From Flavobacterium anhuiense (lineage in GTDB: Bacteria > Bacteroidota > Bacteroidia > Flavobacteriales > Flavobacteriaceae): DNA of 64,000 bases. Below the pieces are notes generated by a model. That model saw only the letters and a program-made list of their open reading frames with translations. It was not told the DNA's origin and made no database searches. Location of the stretch: NCBI RefSeq assembly GCF_900101855.1, contig NZ_FMVC01000002.1, positions 349,328-413,327 on the forward strand, in the 5' to 3' direction. Positions within the stretch are counted from its first letter, which is position 1; each line of letters starts with the position of its first letter. Positions 45,771-55,490 of the stretch are shown in pieces. The translations under genes and the position numbers were made by a program.

Positions 45771-45926
45771 TGTGCCGTTAGGCACTAAATATCGGTAGAA
45801 AACATGAATTAGAAAAAATTTAGCGTGCCGTAGGTACGCAACAAAACGATAATTATTGCGTACCTACGGCACGCCAACGTATTTGAACCTGATTTTCTCT
45901 ACCAATATCTAGTGCCTAACGGCACA
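45771..45926. repeat. nested inverted repeat, two hairpins one inside the other
   Basis: Outer arms (TGTGCCGTTAGGCACTA, 45771-45787, and its inverse, 45910-45926) extend imperfectly about 15 bases inward. Inner arms (GCGTGCCGTAGGTACGCAA, 45823-45841, and a perfect inverse, 45856-45874) enclose a 14-base loop. No coding sequence. It looks like a non-autonomous mobile or BIME-like element. Confidence 0.75.
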
Positions 45927-46012
45927 TTTAACGCCAATTAACACAAATTAAATCATTTTAATCTATGTAATCTGTGGCAAAAAAACAACCACAAATAACC
46001 AAGCTCTCCATC

Positions 46013-49000
46013 ATGAAATTTAGACCATTATTATCAATTCTACTCCTTGGAAGCCTGTTTGTCAACGCACAAAACAAACCGACTGTAAAAGAATACAAAA
46101 AAGTATTTACCACATATCCGTTCTCAGATCCTGATCCGATTCCAAAACCTGACACAAAGTTTTATCCGTATTTCCGTTTTGACGGTTTTACTGACAAACC
46201 CGTTCAGAAAGAATGGAAAGTAATCGAAATTGAAAATGATTATATCAAACTGATGATTTTGCCAGAAATTGGCGGAAAAGTCTGGTCGGCTATAGAAAAA
46301 TCTACAGGAAAAGACATTGTTTACAACAATCATGTGGTAAAATTTAGAGACATTGCCATGCGCGGACCGTGGACAAGCGGAGGCGTTGAAGGCAATTACG
46401 GAATTATCGGCCATACGCCAAACTGCGCCACTCCTGTCGATTACAAAATTATAAACCGAGAAGACGGAAGCATTAGCTGTGTGATTGGCGTTTTAGATTT
46501 ATTGACGAGAACTTCTTGGAAATTAGACATTAATCTGCCAAAAGACAAAGCGTATTTTACCACAAATTCGTTTTGGTCGAACACAACCGAATTTGAACAG
46601 CCTTATTACACTTGGATGAATACGGGAATAAAAGCAGCCGAAAATCTGCAGTTTATTTATCCTGGACAAACATATATCGGTCATAACGGAGAATACAATT
46701 CGTGGCCAATTGACAAAGAAAACGGCAAAGATTTATCTTTCTACAAAAACAACAATTTTGGAGGCTACAAATCGTATCACGTATTCGGGAAATATGATGA
46801 TTTCTTTGGAGGATATTATCACGACGAAGATTTCGGAATGGGAAGATATGGCAATCACGATGACAAACCCGGCAAAAAAATATGGATTTGGGGATTGTCG
46901 CAGCAAGGCATGATTTGGGAAAAATTACTGACCGATACTGACGGACAATATGTAGAAGTGCAAAGCGGAAGATTGTTTAATCAGGCAAGCGAAACCAGTA
47001 GTCTTACACCTTTCAAACAGCGTTCCTTTGCTCCATATCAAACTGATACTTGGACCGAATATTGGTTTCCTGTAAAACACACAAAAGGCTTTGTAAAAGC
47101 CAACAATTATGGTTCAGTTAATATCAAAAACGAAAATGGCTGGCTGAAAATCTATTTTTCTCCGCTTCAAAAATTAAACGAAAAAATTGAAGTTTTTGAA
47201 AACGATAAAAAAGTGTATTCTAAAGATATTGCTCTGAATACCATGCAAACTTTCAAAGATTCTATTCAAGTAAAAGTGGATTCTAATAAATTGAAATTTG
47301 TTTTAGGTCAAAATAAATTAGTTTGGAATTCAGCGCCAGAAGATGGAAACATCAACCGTCCTGTAGAAATTCCAAAAGATTTTGACCATAATTCAGTTTA
47401 TGGATTGTATCAGCAAGGAAAAAATTACATCAGTTTCAAAGATTATGCTTTGTCTGAAGACAAACTAAATGCTTGTTTGAAACTAGATCCAAACTACGCT
47501 CCTGCCCTTTCTGCATTGGCTTCTTTGCAAATTAGAAAATTAGATTATAAAGCAGCTGCAAATTTAGCAAGCAAAGCTTTATCAATAGATACTTACGATG
47601 CTTCGGCGAATTATTTTTATGCTTTGGCTAATTTCCATTTAGGAAATACTATTGATGCAAAAGATGGTTTTGATATTGCCGCTGCAAGTGTTGAATTTAG
47701 AAGTCCTGCTTACACCGCTTTAAGCAAAATTTATTTAGCAGAAAACGATCTTTCAAAAGCGGCTGAATATGCTGAAAAAAGCTTAATCTATAATCAATAC
47801 AATATAGAAGGTTTACAGGTTTTAGCGGTTTTATATCGTCTTCAAAATAATTCTGATAAAACAAATTCAGTTTTAAAAATCATTACAAAATTAGATCCGC
47901 TAAATCATTTTACTGATTTTGAAAAATACCTTTGGAACAATTCAAACGATTCCAAAAATGCTTTTGTTTCTGCGATCCAAAACGAAATGCCAGAACAGAC
48001 TTTTCTTGAATTGGGAATTTGGTACAATAATTTAAGCCGAAAAGAAGAAGCTCTAAAAGTGTTTTCTATTGCAGAACCAAGCGCTGAAACTATATATTGG
48101 AAAGCTTTCTTAGAAAACAAACCAGTTGATGTAAGCAAAATCAAACCTGGAACTAGTTTCCCTTTCAGAAATGAAACTGCTGAAATTCTAAAATCATTAA
48201 TTAAAACAAATGATCAATACCAATTAAAATATCATTTAGGCTTGATTGAATGGAATCGCAATAGCATTTCAGAAGCTAAAAGATTGTTTTCAGAATGCGG
48301 TACAAAACCAAATGATCCTGCATTTTATGGAGCTAAAGCTTCTTTATTTAAAGACGATGCTTCGATAGTATTGACAAGTCTTCAACAGGCTATAAAATTG
48401 GATCCGCAAGGTTGGAGATACCATAAAATGCTGGCAGAACATTACATCGCTCAAAAACAATTTGATAAAGCGCTTACAACGGCTGAATCTTTTTATAAAA
48501 AACATCAAGACAATTATTTGATTGGAATGCTGTATGCCAAAACATTATTGCTAAACAAAAAATACCGCGAAGCTGATGTGTTTTTAACCAAATTGCAGAT
48601 TCTTCCGTTTGAAGGTGCAACAGCTGGAAGACAACTATATCACGAAGCTAAACTGATGCAGGCTTTGGCAGAAATCAAAAACAAGCAGTACAAAAAAGCA
48701 TTACAATTTATTGCTGATGCAAAACTGTTTCCAGAGAATTTAGGCGTTGGAAAACCGTATGACGAAAATATTGATGAAAGATTAGAAAACTGGTTAGATT
48801 ATCAATGTTACAGCAGTCTTGGAAACAAAGAAATGGCTTCTAAATCTTTAGAAAAAATTGTCGCTTTCAAACCAGTAGTCGATAATACGGTTATGAATTT
48901 CCTCCCAGCAAATCAATTGGTTTCGGCTTGGGCAATAGAAAAAACTTCCTCTGCTAAAGAAGCTGAAAAATGGATTAAATCTCAGGCCGATTTATATCCG

Positions 49001-49108
49001 ACAAATAAAATAGTGCAATGGACTTTATTGTCTTACACTAAAAAACCATCGGATATTTTAAGTGAAGATGAAAAAGACGGCGAAGTCAGAATTATCGAAA
49101 AATTGTAA
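46013..49108 (+). CDS. DUF5107 domain protein with TPR repeats
   Basis: 1031 residues from ATG 46013 (MKFRPLLSILLLGSLFVNAQ, a signal peptide). Residues about 20-440 form a DUF5107 domain, a galactose-mutarotase-like fold (IENDYIKLMILPEIGGKVWS, YYTWMNTGI, YNSWPIDKENG). Residues about 460-1000 are TPR-like helical repeats (KLDPNYAPALSALASLQIRK and others). Exported, so periplasmic or surface. Such proteins are typical PUL members; a sugar-handling role is likely but the reaction is unknown. It follows the nested repeat element and leads into the M1 peptidase after 20 bases. Confidence 0.8.
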   Translation: MKFRPLLSILLLGSLFVNAQNKPTVKEYKKVFTTYPFSDPDPIPKPDTKFYPYFRFDGFTDKPVQKEWKVIEIENDYIKLMILPEIGGKVWSAIEKSTGKDIVYNNHVVKFRDIAMRGPWTSGGVEGNYGIIGHTPNCATPVDYKIINREDGSISCVIGVLDLLTRTSWKLDINLPKDKAYFTTNSFWSNTTEFEQPYYTWMNTGIKAAENLQFIYPGQTYIGHNGEYNSWPIDKENGKDLSFYKNNNFGGYKSYHVFGKYDDFFGGYYHDEDFGMGRYGNHDDKPGKKIWIWGLSQQGMIWEKLLTDTDGQYVEVQSGRLFNQASETSSLTPFKQRSFAPYQTDTWTEYWFPVKHTKGFVKANNYGSVNIKNENGWLKIYFSPLQKLNEKIEVFENDKKVYSKDIALNTMQTFKDSIQVKVDSNKLKFVLGQNKLVWNSAPEDGNINRPVEIPKDFDHNSVYGLYQQGKNYISFKDYALSEDKLNACLKLDPNYAPALSALASLQIRKLDYKAAANLASKALSIDTYDASANYFYALANFHLGNTIDAKDGFDIAAASVEFRSPAYTALSKIYLAENDLSKAAEYAEKSLIYNQYNIEGLQVLAVLYRLQNNSDKTNSVLKIITKLDPLNHFTDFEKYLWNNSNDSKNAFVSAIQNEMPEQTFLELGIWYNNLSRKEEALKVFSIAEPSAETIYWKAFLENKPVDVSKIKPGTSFPFRNETAEILKSLIKTNDQYQLKYHLGLIEWNRNSISEAKRLFSECGTKPNDPAFYGAKASLFKDDASIVLTSLQQAIKLDPQGWRYHKMLAEHYIAQKQFDKALTTAESFYKKHQDNYLIGMLYAKTLLLNKKYREADVFLTKLQILPFEGATAGRQLYHEAKLMQALAEIKNKQYKKALQFIADAKLFPENLGVGKPYDENIDERLENWLDYQCYSSLGNKEMASKSLEKIVAFKPVVDNTVMNFLPANQLVSAWAIEKTSSAKEAEKWIKSQADLYPTNKIVQWTLLSYTKKPSDILSEDEKDGEVRIIEKL

Positions 49109-49128
49109 AGAACTTTCAAAACAATAAA

Positions 49129-51312
49129 ATGAAAAAGCATTTTTTAAAATATACATTTTTGGGTCTTGTCGTTTTGATGAGTCCAAAAATTGAAGCACAA
49201 AACAAAGCAGAAAAGGTTGATGAATTATCCATTTACCGTGCTACTCCTTTAAAAACACATGATTTAATTCATACCAAACTCGAAGTTTCATTCGATTACG
49301 GAAAACGTTATTTATACGGAAAAGAATGGATTACTTTAAAACCTCATTTTTACGAAACCGATTCGCTTAAGTTGGACGCAAAAGGAATGGATTTTAAAGA
49401 AATTGCTATTATTGACGGCAAAAAAAGTATTCCGTTGCAATACAAATACGATAACGAAGAACTTTCAATCGCTTTAAACAGAAAATACAAACGAACTGAA
49501 AAGTACACGATTTTCATTAATTACACCGCAAAACCAGCAGAACTGAAAAGCAAAGCTGGCGAATCGATTACCAATTCAAACGGATTGTATTTTATTAATC
49601 CTGACGGAAAAGGTGACAAACCAACACAAATATGGACGCAAGGCGAGACGGAAGCTTCTTCTTGCTGGTTCCCAACAATCGATAAACCCAATCAGAAAAC
49701 AACTTCTGAAATTGCGATGACTGTCGAGGCAAAATATACGACGCTTTCAAACGGTAAACTAACGTCGCAAAAAGTAAATAAAGACGGAACAAGAACAGAT
49801 ATCTGGAAAATGGAACAGCCAAATGCGCCTTATTTGTTTATGCTGGCTGTTGGTGATTTTAAAATCTATAAAGATTCGTATAACGGTAAAGAAGTCAGCT
49901 ATTATTTGGAGCCAAAATATGCGCCTTATGCCAAACAGATTTTCTATAAAACGCCCGATATGATGAATTTTTACGGTAAAATGCTTGGTGTAGAATATCC
50001 TTGGGCAAAATATGCGCAAATTGTTGTGAAAGATTATTTTGGAGGTGCGATGGAAAATACTTCTGCGACTGTTCATGGAGAATATGTACAAAAAACAGAA
50101 AGAGAATTATTAGATGATAATCAAGAAAGCACCATTGCTCACGAACTTTTTCATCAATGGTTTGGAGATTACGTAACGGCTGAGTCTTGGTCAAACTTAA
50201 CCATGAACGAATCGTTTGCCACTTTTGGAGAAGTTTTATGGCATGGTCATGATGCTGGACAAGATGCTGAAGACAGATCGCGTTATGAAAAATTGCAGAA
50301 TTATTTACGCTCACAAAAAAATGGCGACAGTCCAATTTTAGCACGTTTTCATTACAAAAATGCAGACGATATGTTTGATAATATCAGCTATTCTAAAGGT
50401 TCTATCATTTTGTATGCCATGAAAAACCAAATGGGTGATGAAGCCTTTTTTAAAGGACTAAATCATTATTTAACCACAAATGCTTATAAATCTGGCGAAC
50501 CGCATCAACTGCGCTTGTCTATGGAAGAAGTAACTGGAAAAGACTGGTTGCCTTATTTTGAGCAATGGTATTATAACGCTGGAAGTCCGATTCTGGATGT
50601 GACTTACAGATATGCTAACGGAAAAATTATTATTACCATTAGTCAATCTCAGGATAGCGCAGTGCAAACTTTTACCCTGCCTTTGAAAGTTGATTTTTAT
50701 GTAAACGGAACTAAAATCAGAAAGGATATTTTAATTGATAAAAGACAACAAAGCTTCACTTTTGATCTTCCTTCAAAACCTGAATTTATAGATTTAGATC
50801 CAGATAAAATTCTAGTGGGCGAAGTGAATGTAGACAAAAAAACAGCAGCTGATTATTTGTATCAATATAAAAATGCTCCATCCTATTACAACCGAATTGA
50901 AGCTATAAAATTTGCTTCGAAAGACAGAAGTCAGGAATCGCAACTTATTTTACTGGAAGGTTTAAAAGACCAACAGGAAGATTTAAGAGTTCTGAGTATC
51001 AAGTCAATTGACTTAAATGAAAAACAAACAAAAGATCAGGTTTTAAAAACGCTACTTGATGTTGCAAAAAATGATAAAAAGACAATTGCCAGAGCTAATG
51101 CTATTGTAAAATTGGCTTCTACAGGAGATGCTTCTTATAAAAGTTTAATGGAAGAAAGCATTAAAGAACAGTCGTATAACGTGATTGCAGCAGGATTAGC
51201 AGGATTAACAAAATATGCGGCAGCTGAAGCAGATAAAGCATTGGCTTCATTAGATGACGATACCCAAAAACATGTAACGCCATTAATGAAAAGATTTAGT
51301 AGTCAAAAATAA
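49129..51312 (+). CDS. M1-family zinc aminopeptidase
   Basis: 727 residues with a signal peptide (cleavage near IEAQ, about 24). GGAMEN (305-310) binds the substrate N-terminus; HELFHQW gives His338, Glu339 and His342, with Glu361 (NESF) as third zinc ligand: a complete M1 active site. HEAT-like repeats end the protein (about 580-727). It removes N-terminal residues from peptides in the periplasm. Finding it in a PUL next to a GalNAc-releasing enzyme would fit use of glycopeptides; this is inference. Confidence 0.92.
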   Translation: MKKHFLKYTFLGLVVLMSPKIEAQNKAEKVDELSIYRATPLKTHDLIHTKLEVSFDYGKRYLYGKEWITLKPHFYETDSLKLDAKGMDFKEIAIIDGKKSIPLQYKYDNEELSIALNRKYKRTEKYTIFINYTAKPAELKSKAGESITNSNGLYFINPDGKGDKPTQIWTQGETEASSCWFPTIDKPNQKTTSEIAMTVEAKYTTLSNGKLTSQKVNKDGTRTDIWKMEQPNAPYLFMLAVGDFKIYKDSYNGKEVSYYLEPKYAPYAKQIFYKTPDMMNFYGKMLGVEYPWAKYAQIVVKDYFGGAMENTSATVHGEYVQKTERELLDDNQESTIAHELFHQWFGDYVTAESWSNLTMNESFATFGEVLWHGHDAGQDAEDRSRYEKLQNYLRSQKNGDSPILARFHYKNADDMFDNISYSKGSIILYAMKNQMGDEAFFKGLNHYLTTNAYKSGEPHQLRLSMEEVTGKDWLPYFEQWYYNAGSPILDVTYRYANGKIIITISQSQDSAVQTFTLPLKVDFYVNGTKIRKDILIDKRQQSFTFDLPSKPEFIDLDPDKILVGEVNVDKKTAADYLYQYKNAPSYYNRIEAIKFASKDRSQESQLILLEGLKDQQEDLRVLSIKSIDLNEKQTKDQVLKTLLDVAKNDKKTIARANAIVKLASTGDASYKSLMEESIKEQSYNVIAAGLAGLTKYAAAEADKALASLDDDTQKHVTPLMKRFSSQK

Positions 51313-51349
51313 TTATTAAAAGTCCTTTAGGTCTGTTTTTGTTTTTGAA

Positions 51350-51380
51350 AACCTCTCTAATTTGGTTCATTAGAGAGGTT
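51350..51380 (+). terminator. hairpin between the peptidase and GH109 genes
   Basis: AACCTCTCTAA and TTAGAGAGGTT form a perfect 11-base stem with a 9-base loop. A weak T/A stretch follows. It may limit read-through to the last gene. Confidence 0.6.
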
Positions 51381-51411
51381 GTTTAAAAAAATTATCTAAC
51401 AATAATCACTC

Positions 51412-52791
51412 ATGAAAATCACCTTCTTAAAACCTATAACAATCCTTTTTCTTTTGTTCGGATGGACAATTGCATCGGCACAAATGATTAAGACCAAAAC
51501 GCCTTCACGTCCAAAAGGACAGCAAGACGTATTGAGAATGGCAGCAGATCCAATTCCGACGGTTCGTGTTGCTTTCATCGGACTTGGAATGCGCGGCCCT
51601 GGAGCAGTCGAACGCATGACACATATTCCAGGTGTAGAAATTGTGGCTTTGTGCGACATGACTCAAGAAAATACTGCGAAGTCAAATGAAATCTTAACGA
51701 AAGCTGGTTTCCCAAAAGCACAAGAATTCTATGGTGATGAAAATGCTTGGAGAAAAGTTACGGCTTTGCCGAATGTAGACTTGGTATATGTTGCCACAGA
51801 TTGGAAACATCACGCTGTGATTGGTGTTCAGGCCATGAAAGATGGAAAACACGTTGCAATAGAAGTTCCAGGCGCTTTGACCATGAAAGAAATCTGGGAA
51901 TTGATAGATACTTCTGAAAAGACGAGAAAACACTGCATGCAATTGGAAAACTGTGTTTATGATTTTTTCGAATTGACCACTTTAAATATGGCTCAGCAAG
52001 GCGTTTTTGGAGAAATTCTTCATGCAGAAGGTTCGTATATTCATGGTTTACAGCCTTTTTGGGGAGAATACTGGAACAACTGGAGAATGGATTATAACAT
52101 TAAACATCGTGGAGATATTTATGCCACACACGGAATGGGACCTGCATGTCAGGCACTAAATATTCACCGTGGTGATAAAATGAATTTCTTGGTTTCTATG
52201 GATACGAAAGCTGTTGGAAATCCTGCTTACATTAAAGAAAAATCGGGACAGGAAATTAAAGATTTTAGAAACGGAGACCATACGATGACGATGATTCGCA
52301 CAGAAAACGGAAAAACAATTCACATCCAACACGATGTTACTTCTCCTCGCCCATACAGCAGAATGTATCAATTAAGTGGTACAAAAGGTTTTGCTAATAA
52401 ATATCCGCTTGAAGGTTATGCTTTGGACGGAAAAGAATTAAGCGATGACGTAAAACCAAATCACGAAAAATTGAGCGCGCATTCTTTTGTTCCTGAAGAA
52501 GTGAAAAAAGCGTTGATGGAAAAATACAAACACCCTATTGCCAAAGGAATCGAAGAACAGGCTAAAAAAGTGGGCGGTCATGGCGGAATGGATTTTATTA
52601 TGGACTATCGTTTAATCTATTGTCTGCAAAAAGGACTTCCGCTTGATATGGACGTTTATGATTTAGCCGAATGGTCTTGCCTTGGACCATTAACAGAAAT
52701 TTCATTAGACCATAATTCTGCTCCTGTAGAAATTCCAGATTTTACTCGTGGAGGCTGGAACAAACTTAAAAAATTAGAGTTTTCAGAATAA
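51412..52791 (+). CDS. GH109-type alpha-N-acetylgalactosaminidase (Gfo/Idh/MocA fold)
   Basis: 459 residues with a signal peptide (to about IASAQ, residue 24). The Rossmann motif FIGLGMRGPGAVER binds NAD+; HAEGSYIHG and YATHGMGPACQALNIHRGD match the GH109 active-site blocks (YxTHGxGP) of the Elizabethkingia enzyme that removes terminal alpha-GalNAc, including blood group A. Length equals that enzyme. GH109 uses NAD+ in a redox-elimination mechanism and such secreted members keep the cofactor bound. It is the last gene of the plus arm and the best hint that the PUL targets GalNAc-containing glycans. Confidence 0.9.
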   Translation: MKITFLKPITILFLLFGWTIASAQMIKTKTPSRPKGQQDVLRMAADPIPTVRVAFIGLGMRGPGAVERMTHIPGVEIVALCDMTQENTAKSNEILTKAGFPKAQEFYGDENAWRKVTALPNVDLVYVATDWKHHAVIGVQAMKDGKHVAIEVPGALTMKEIWELIDTSEKTRKHCMQLENCVYDFFELTTLNMAQQGVFGEILHAEGSYIHGLQPFWGEYWNNWRMDYNIKHRGDIYATHGMGPACQALNIHRGDKMNFLVSMDTKAVGNPAYIKEKSGQEIKDFRNGDHTMTMIRTENGKTIHIQHDVTSPRPYSRMYQLSGTKGFANKYPLEGYALDGKELSDDVKPNHEKLSAHSFVPEEVKKALMEKYKHPIAKGIEEQAKKVGGHGGMDFIMDYRLIYCLQKGLPLDMDVYDLAEWSCLGPLTEISLDHNSAPVEIPDFTRGGWNKLKKLEFSE

Positions 52792-52874
52792 ATATTATTG
52801 GTTAGTTAGTAAGAGGAACAAGAGGGCAAAGTAGATGTTGCTCTCTTGTCTGTTTTAGACAATTCGTAAAAACA

Positions 52875-52911
52875 AAAAAGCCACCTGATTCTCTCAGATG
52901 GCTTCTTTTAT
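52875..52911. terminator. bidirectional intrinsic terminator
   Basis: AAGCCACCTGA and TCAGATGGCTT pair (one G-T pair), flanked by A and T runs. It separates the PUL from the convergent osmC gene. Confidence 0.8.
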
Positions 52912-52923
52912 TTTTGATAAAAA

Positions 52924-53325
52924 TTAATTCCAGTTGAACGTAATTTTCTTTTCGATTTCACTGCTTAAGCTTAAAAACACTGGGCAAGTCATTGCAGCAC
53001 GTTCTAAAATAGTTTTGCTTTTTTCGTCAGCATTGCTTTTCATTTGAAACACAATTTCAATTGCACCGATTCTTCTTGGTTCAGCATTCATGATTTTAGT
53101 TACTTCTGCTGTAGATCCAATAAAATCAACTTCTAAATCACGAGCTTTGATTCCCATAATAGTCATCATGCAGCTTGCCAAAGCGTTTGCAACAGTATCT
53201 GTTGGAGAAAATGCTTCTCCTTTTCCGTTATTATCTAATGGTGCGTCAGAAATGATTTCGCTTCCTGATTGCACATGAATTGAACTTGTTCTTAAATCTC
53301 CTAAATAGGTTACTTTTGATGTCAT
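52924..53325 (-). CDS. OsmC/Ohr-family peroxiredoxin-like protein
   Basis: 133 residues. The two cysteines of the family are present (NALASCMMTIMG and AAMTCPVFLSLS). OsmC/Ohr proteins reduce organic hydroperoxides; this short form is closer to the YhfA/OsmC branch than to Ohr. The ATG overlaps the stop of the upstream LysM protein gene (TAATG), implying translational coupling. Confidence 0.88.
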   Translation of the reverse strand: MTSKVTYLGDLRTSSIHVQSGSEIISDAPLDNNGKGEAFSPTDTVANALASCMMTIMGIKARDLEVDFIGSTAEVTKIMNAEPRRIGAIEIVFQMKSNADEKSKTILERAAMTCPVFLSLSSEIEKKITFNWN

Positions 53326-55397
53326 TAATTTGCTACTTTTAAAGTTAAGTCACTATCATAATATAAGATGTAAACACCTTTATTAGCGTGTCCGCCATCT
53401 TCTTTTCTATAATATTGAAATTTATTATCTACCTGCTGAGTTGCCATCAAATCAGCTGTTTCTTGGAATGTTTTTCCTTGCATTAAACGGATCATCGTAT
53501 CAAACGTTACGTCAAATCCTCTGGTTGCATAAGTCGTCGGATTTGCTTTGTTTTTTAGACGATATTGTTTTTCATAAATTAAAACTGGCTGTTCATCACT
53601 TTCGCGAGTTACAGAAGGATACATTAATTTTAGTTTTACCAAGTTATCAAAATTGATTTCATCTGTATCCAGTGTACTATTTGGTTCTAAAATCACTAAT
53701 TGAACCTGACACGTTTTTTGAGAATCGAGTAAAGCTTTTATAGTAGCTTTTACCATCGCTGTATTTCCTGTTTCCATCACAACATAATTCAAACGATTTG
53801 GTATTAACAGACTTTTTAAGTTAGCCACATCCAAACCGCCAGTTTCAGTTAGAGATGCAAATGCCACTCCTTTCTGATTTTGCTTAATGTAGTTGATAAC
53901 AGATTCTTTTTTCTTATCAACGACCGCTACGATATTTCCGTTTTTAGAACGCATATAATCAAAAACTGAATTTCTGATTACATCGTTTGACGGTATAGTT
54001 TGGTACAAATTATCAATCGGATTAGCACTATCTTTTGATAAAGGCGAAATTACAGGAACATTATACGAACGCAACATGCTTGCTGCCGTTTCTGCGTTAC
54101 TTTGGTAAAATGGCCCAATTACAGCATCTGCATCTTGAAGTTTCGGAGTCAAACCTACAACATTCGAAGTGGTTTTAGTTTCCTGAGAGTCATAAATTGC
54201 AACGTCAATTGGCAGTTTCAATGTTTTTGCAGAATCAATCGCCATCAAAGCTCCAGAATAAAAATCTAGAGTCATATTTAAGAACTTATCGTTTTTAATT
54301 CTGTTAGCCGTTCCCGAAGTATCGCTTTGCACTTTAGCCAAATTAAAAGGAAGCAATAAAACTACTTTTTTGCGCTCATTGATACCTCTTTTTTTGGTTA
54401 ATTCCACAATTTCTACATTTTCGTTTTCAGTAGATTTTACTTTATCAACAATCTTAATTCCACCGCCAGTACTTTCTGCTGGTTTACTTGTAGAAGAATC
54501 AGCTGGTTTATCACCAGGAACTTGTGCTGCAATAATTGGTGCAGGAGCTACATATCCAGCAGGAACTTTTAGAACCATCCCCTCTTTTACACCTTCCGAA
54601 AGTGACGGATTTAATGCCACTAATTCATCTTGAGATAAATGAAAAACTCTTCCTAAACTATAAAAAGTCTCTTTCGGTTTCACCTGATACTCCATATACG
54701 TAACCGCTTTTTTAGAAGATTCGGCAGGTTTCTTATTTTCCGCAGGCTTTGCTGTTTCAGTTGCAACATGCTCTGTTTTTGGAGCTGTTCCTTTTATGGT
54801 CAGTCTGTACCCAACTGGCAAACTAGAAACAATATCTGGATTGCGTTTTTCTAATTCTTCTACAGTCATATTATACTGCTTTGCAATTCCAAATTTTGTT
54901 TCTTTTGGCTGAACATCGTGATAAACATATTTTTCAGCGCCTTTTTCTTTCGAAGGTTTTGCTGTTGCTTTTGGAGCAGATCCTTTTGCAGGAATAACCA
55001 GTTTCTGTCCAATCTGTACGCCAGTTTTCTCCAAAAACGGATTTGCTGCTTTTAAAGCTTCATCAGAGATTCCGTATTTTTTCTCAATGCTGTAAAACGT
55101 TTCTTTTGGCTGTACTTCATGAATAATTTCTTTTCCTGAAGCAACAGTTTTAGTTTCAGAAACTTCTTTTTTTGCTTCTCCAGTCGCCGTCGGAATCAGC
55201 AATACTGTATTTGGGCTTAAACCCGTTCTAGCATCTGGATTTAGCTTATAAATATCATAAGGAGTTACCTTAAATTTTTGGGCAATCTGATTAATAGTTT
55301 CACCGCTTGACACTTTATACTTCACCACTTTTTCCTGAGAAAAAGCACTTGAACTGATAAAGAATACAAGAGACAATAATGTTAAATAGTATTTCAT
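53325..55397 (-). CDS. four-LysM protein with a periplasmic-binding-protein (type 1) domain
   Basis: 690 residues with signal peptide (cleavage near SAFSQ, about 21). Four LysM domains (about 24-68, 91-137, 155-201 and 232-280) should bind peptidoglycan; Pro/Lys/Ala-rich linkers separate them. From about residue 340 the protein has a type 1 periplasmic-binding fold of the Leu/Ile/Val-binding kind (VVLLLPFNLAKVQ, DADAVIGPFYQSN, VPVISPLSKDS). No transporter genes accompany it, so a structural or sensing role at the cell wall is more likely than uptake; this is inference. The LysM repeats are closely related to those of the next gene upstream. Confidence 0.85.
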   Translation of the reverse strand: MKYYLTLLSLVFFISSSAFSQEKVVKYKVSSGETINQIAQKFKVTPYDIYKLNPDARTGLSPNTVLLIPTATGEAKKEVSETKTVASGKEIIHEVQPKETFYSIEKKYGISDEALKAANPFLEKTGVQIGQKLVIPAKGSAPKATAKPSKEKGAEKYVYHDVQPKETKFGIAKQYNMTVEELEKRNPDIVSSLPVGYRLTIKGTAPKTEHVATETAKPAENKKPAESSKKAVTYMEYQVKPKETFYSLGRVFHLSQDELVALNPSLSEGVKEGMVLKVPAGYVAPAPIIAAQVPGDKPADSSTSKPAESTGGGIKIVDKVKSTENENVEIVELTKKRGINERKKVVLLLPFNLAKVQSDTSGTANRIKNDKFLNMTLDFYSGALMAIDSAKTLKLPIDVAIYDSQETKTTSNVVGLTPKLQDADAVIGPFYQSNAETAASMLRSYNVPVISPLSKDSANPIDNLYQTIPSNDVIRNSVFDYMRSKNGNIVAVVDKKKESVINYIKQNQKGVAFASLTETGGLDVANLKSLLIPNRLNYVVMETGNTAMVKATIKALLDSQKTCQVQLVILEPNSTLDTDEINFDNLVKLKLMYPSVTRESDEQPVLIYEKQYRLKNKANPTTYATRGFDVTFDTMIRLMQGKTFQETADLMATQQVDNKFQYYRKEDGGHANKGVYILYYDSDLTLKVAN

Positions 55398-55490
55398 AAT
55401 ATGGCTTAAAACAATTTAATTTCTAATTTAAAAATATCTCACAGATTTCTTCCAAGCAAAATTCGAGCCGTTTGTTATTTCAATCGAAAA

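Noticed and set aside
45974..46012. GTG start 13 codons upstream for the DUF5107 protein
   Set aside because: It would put a polar stretch before a good signal peptide that starts at ATG 46013.
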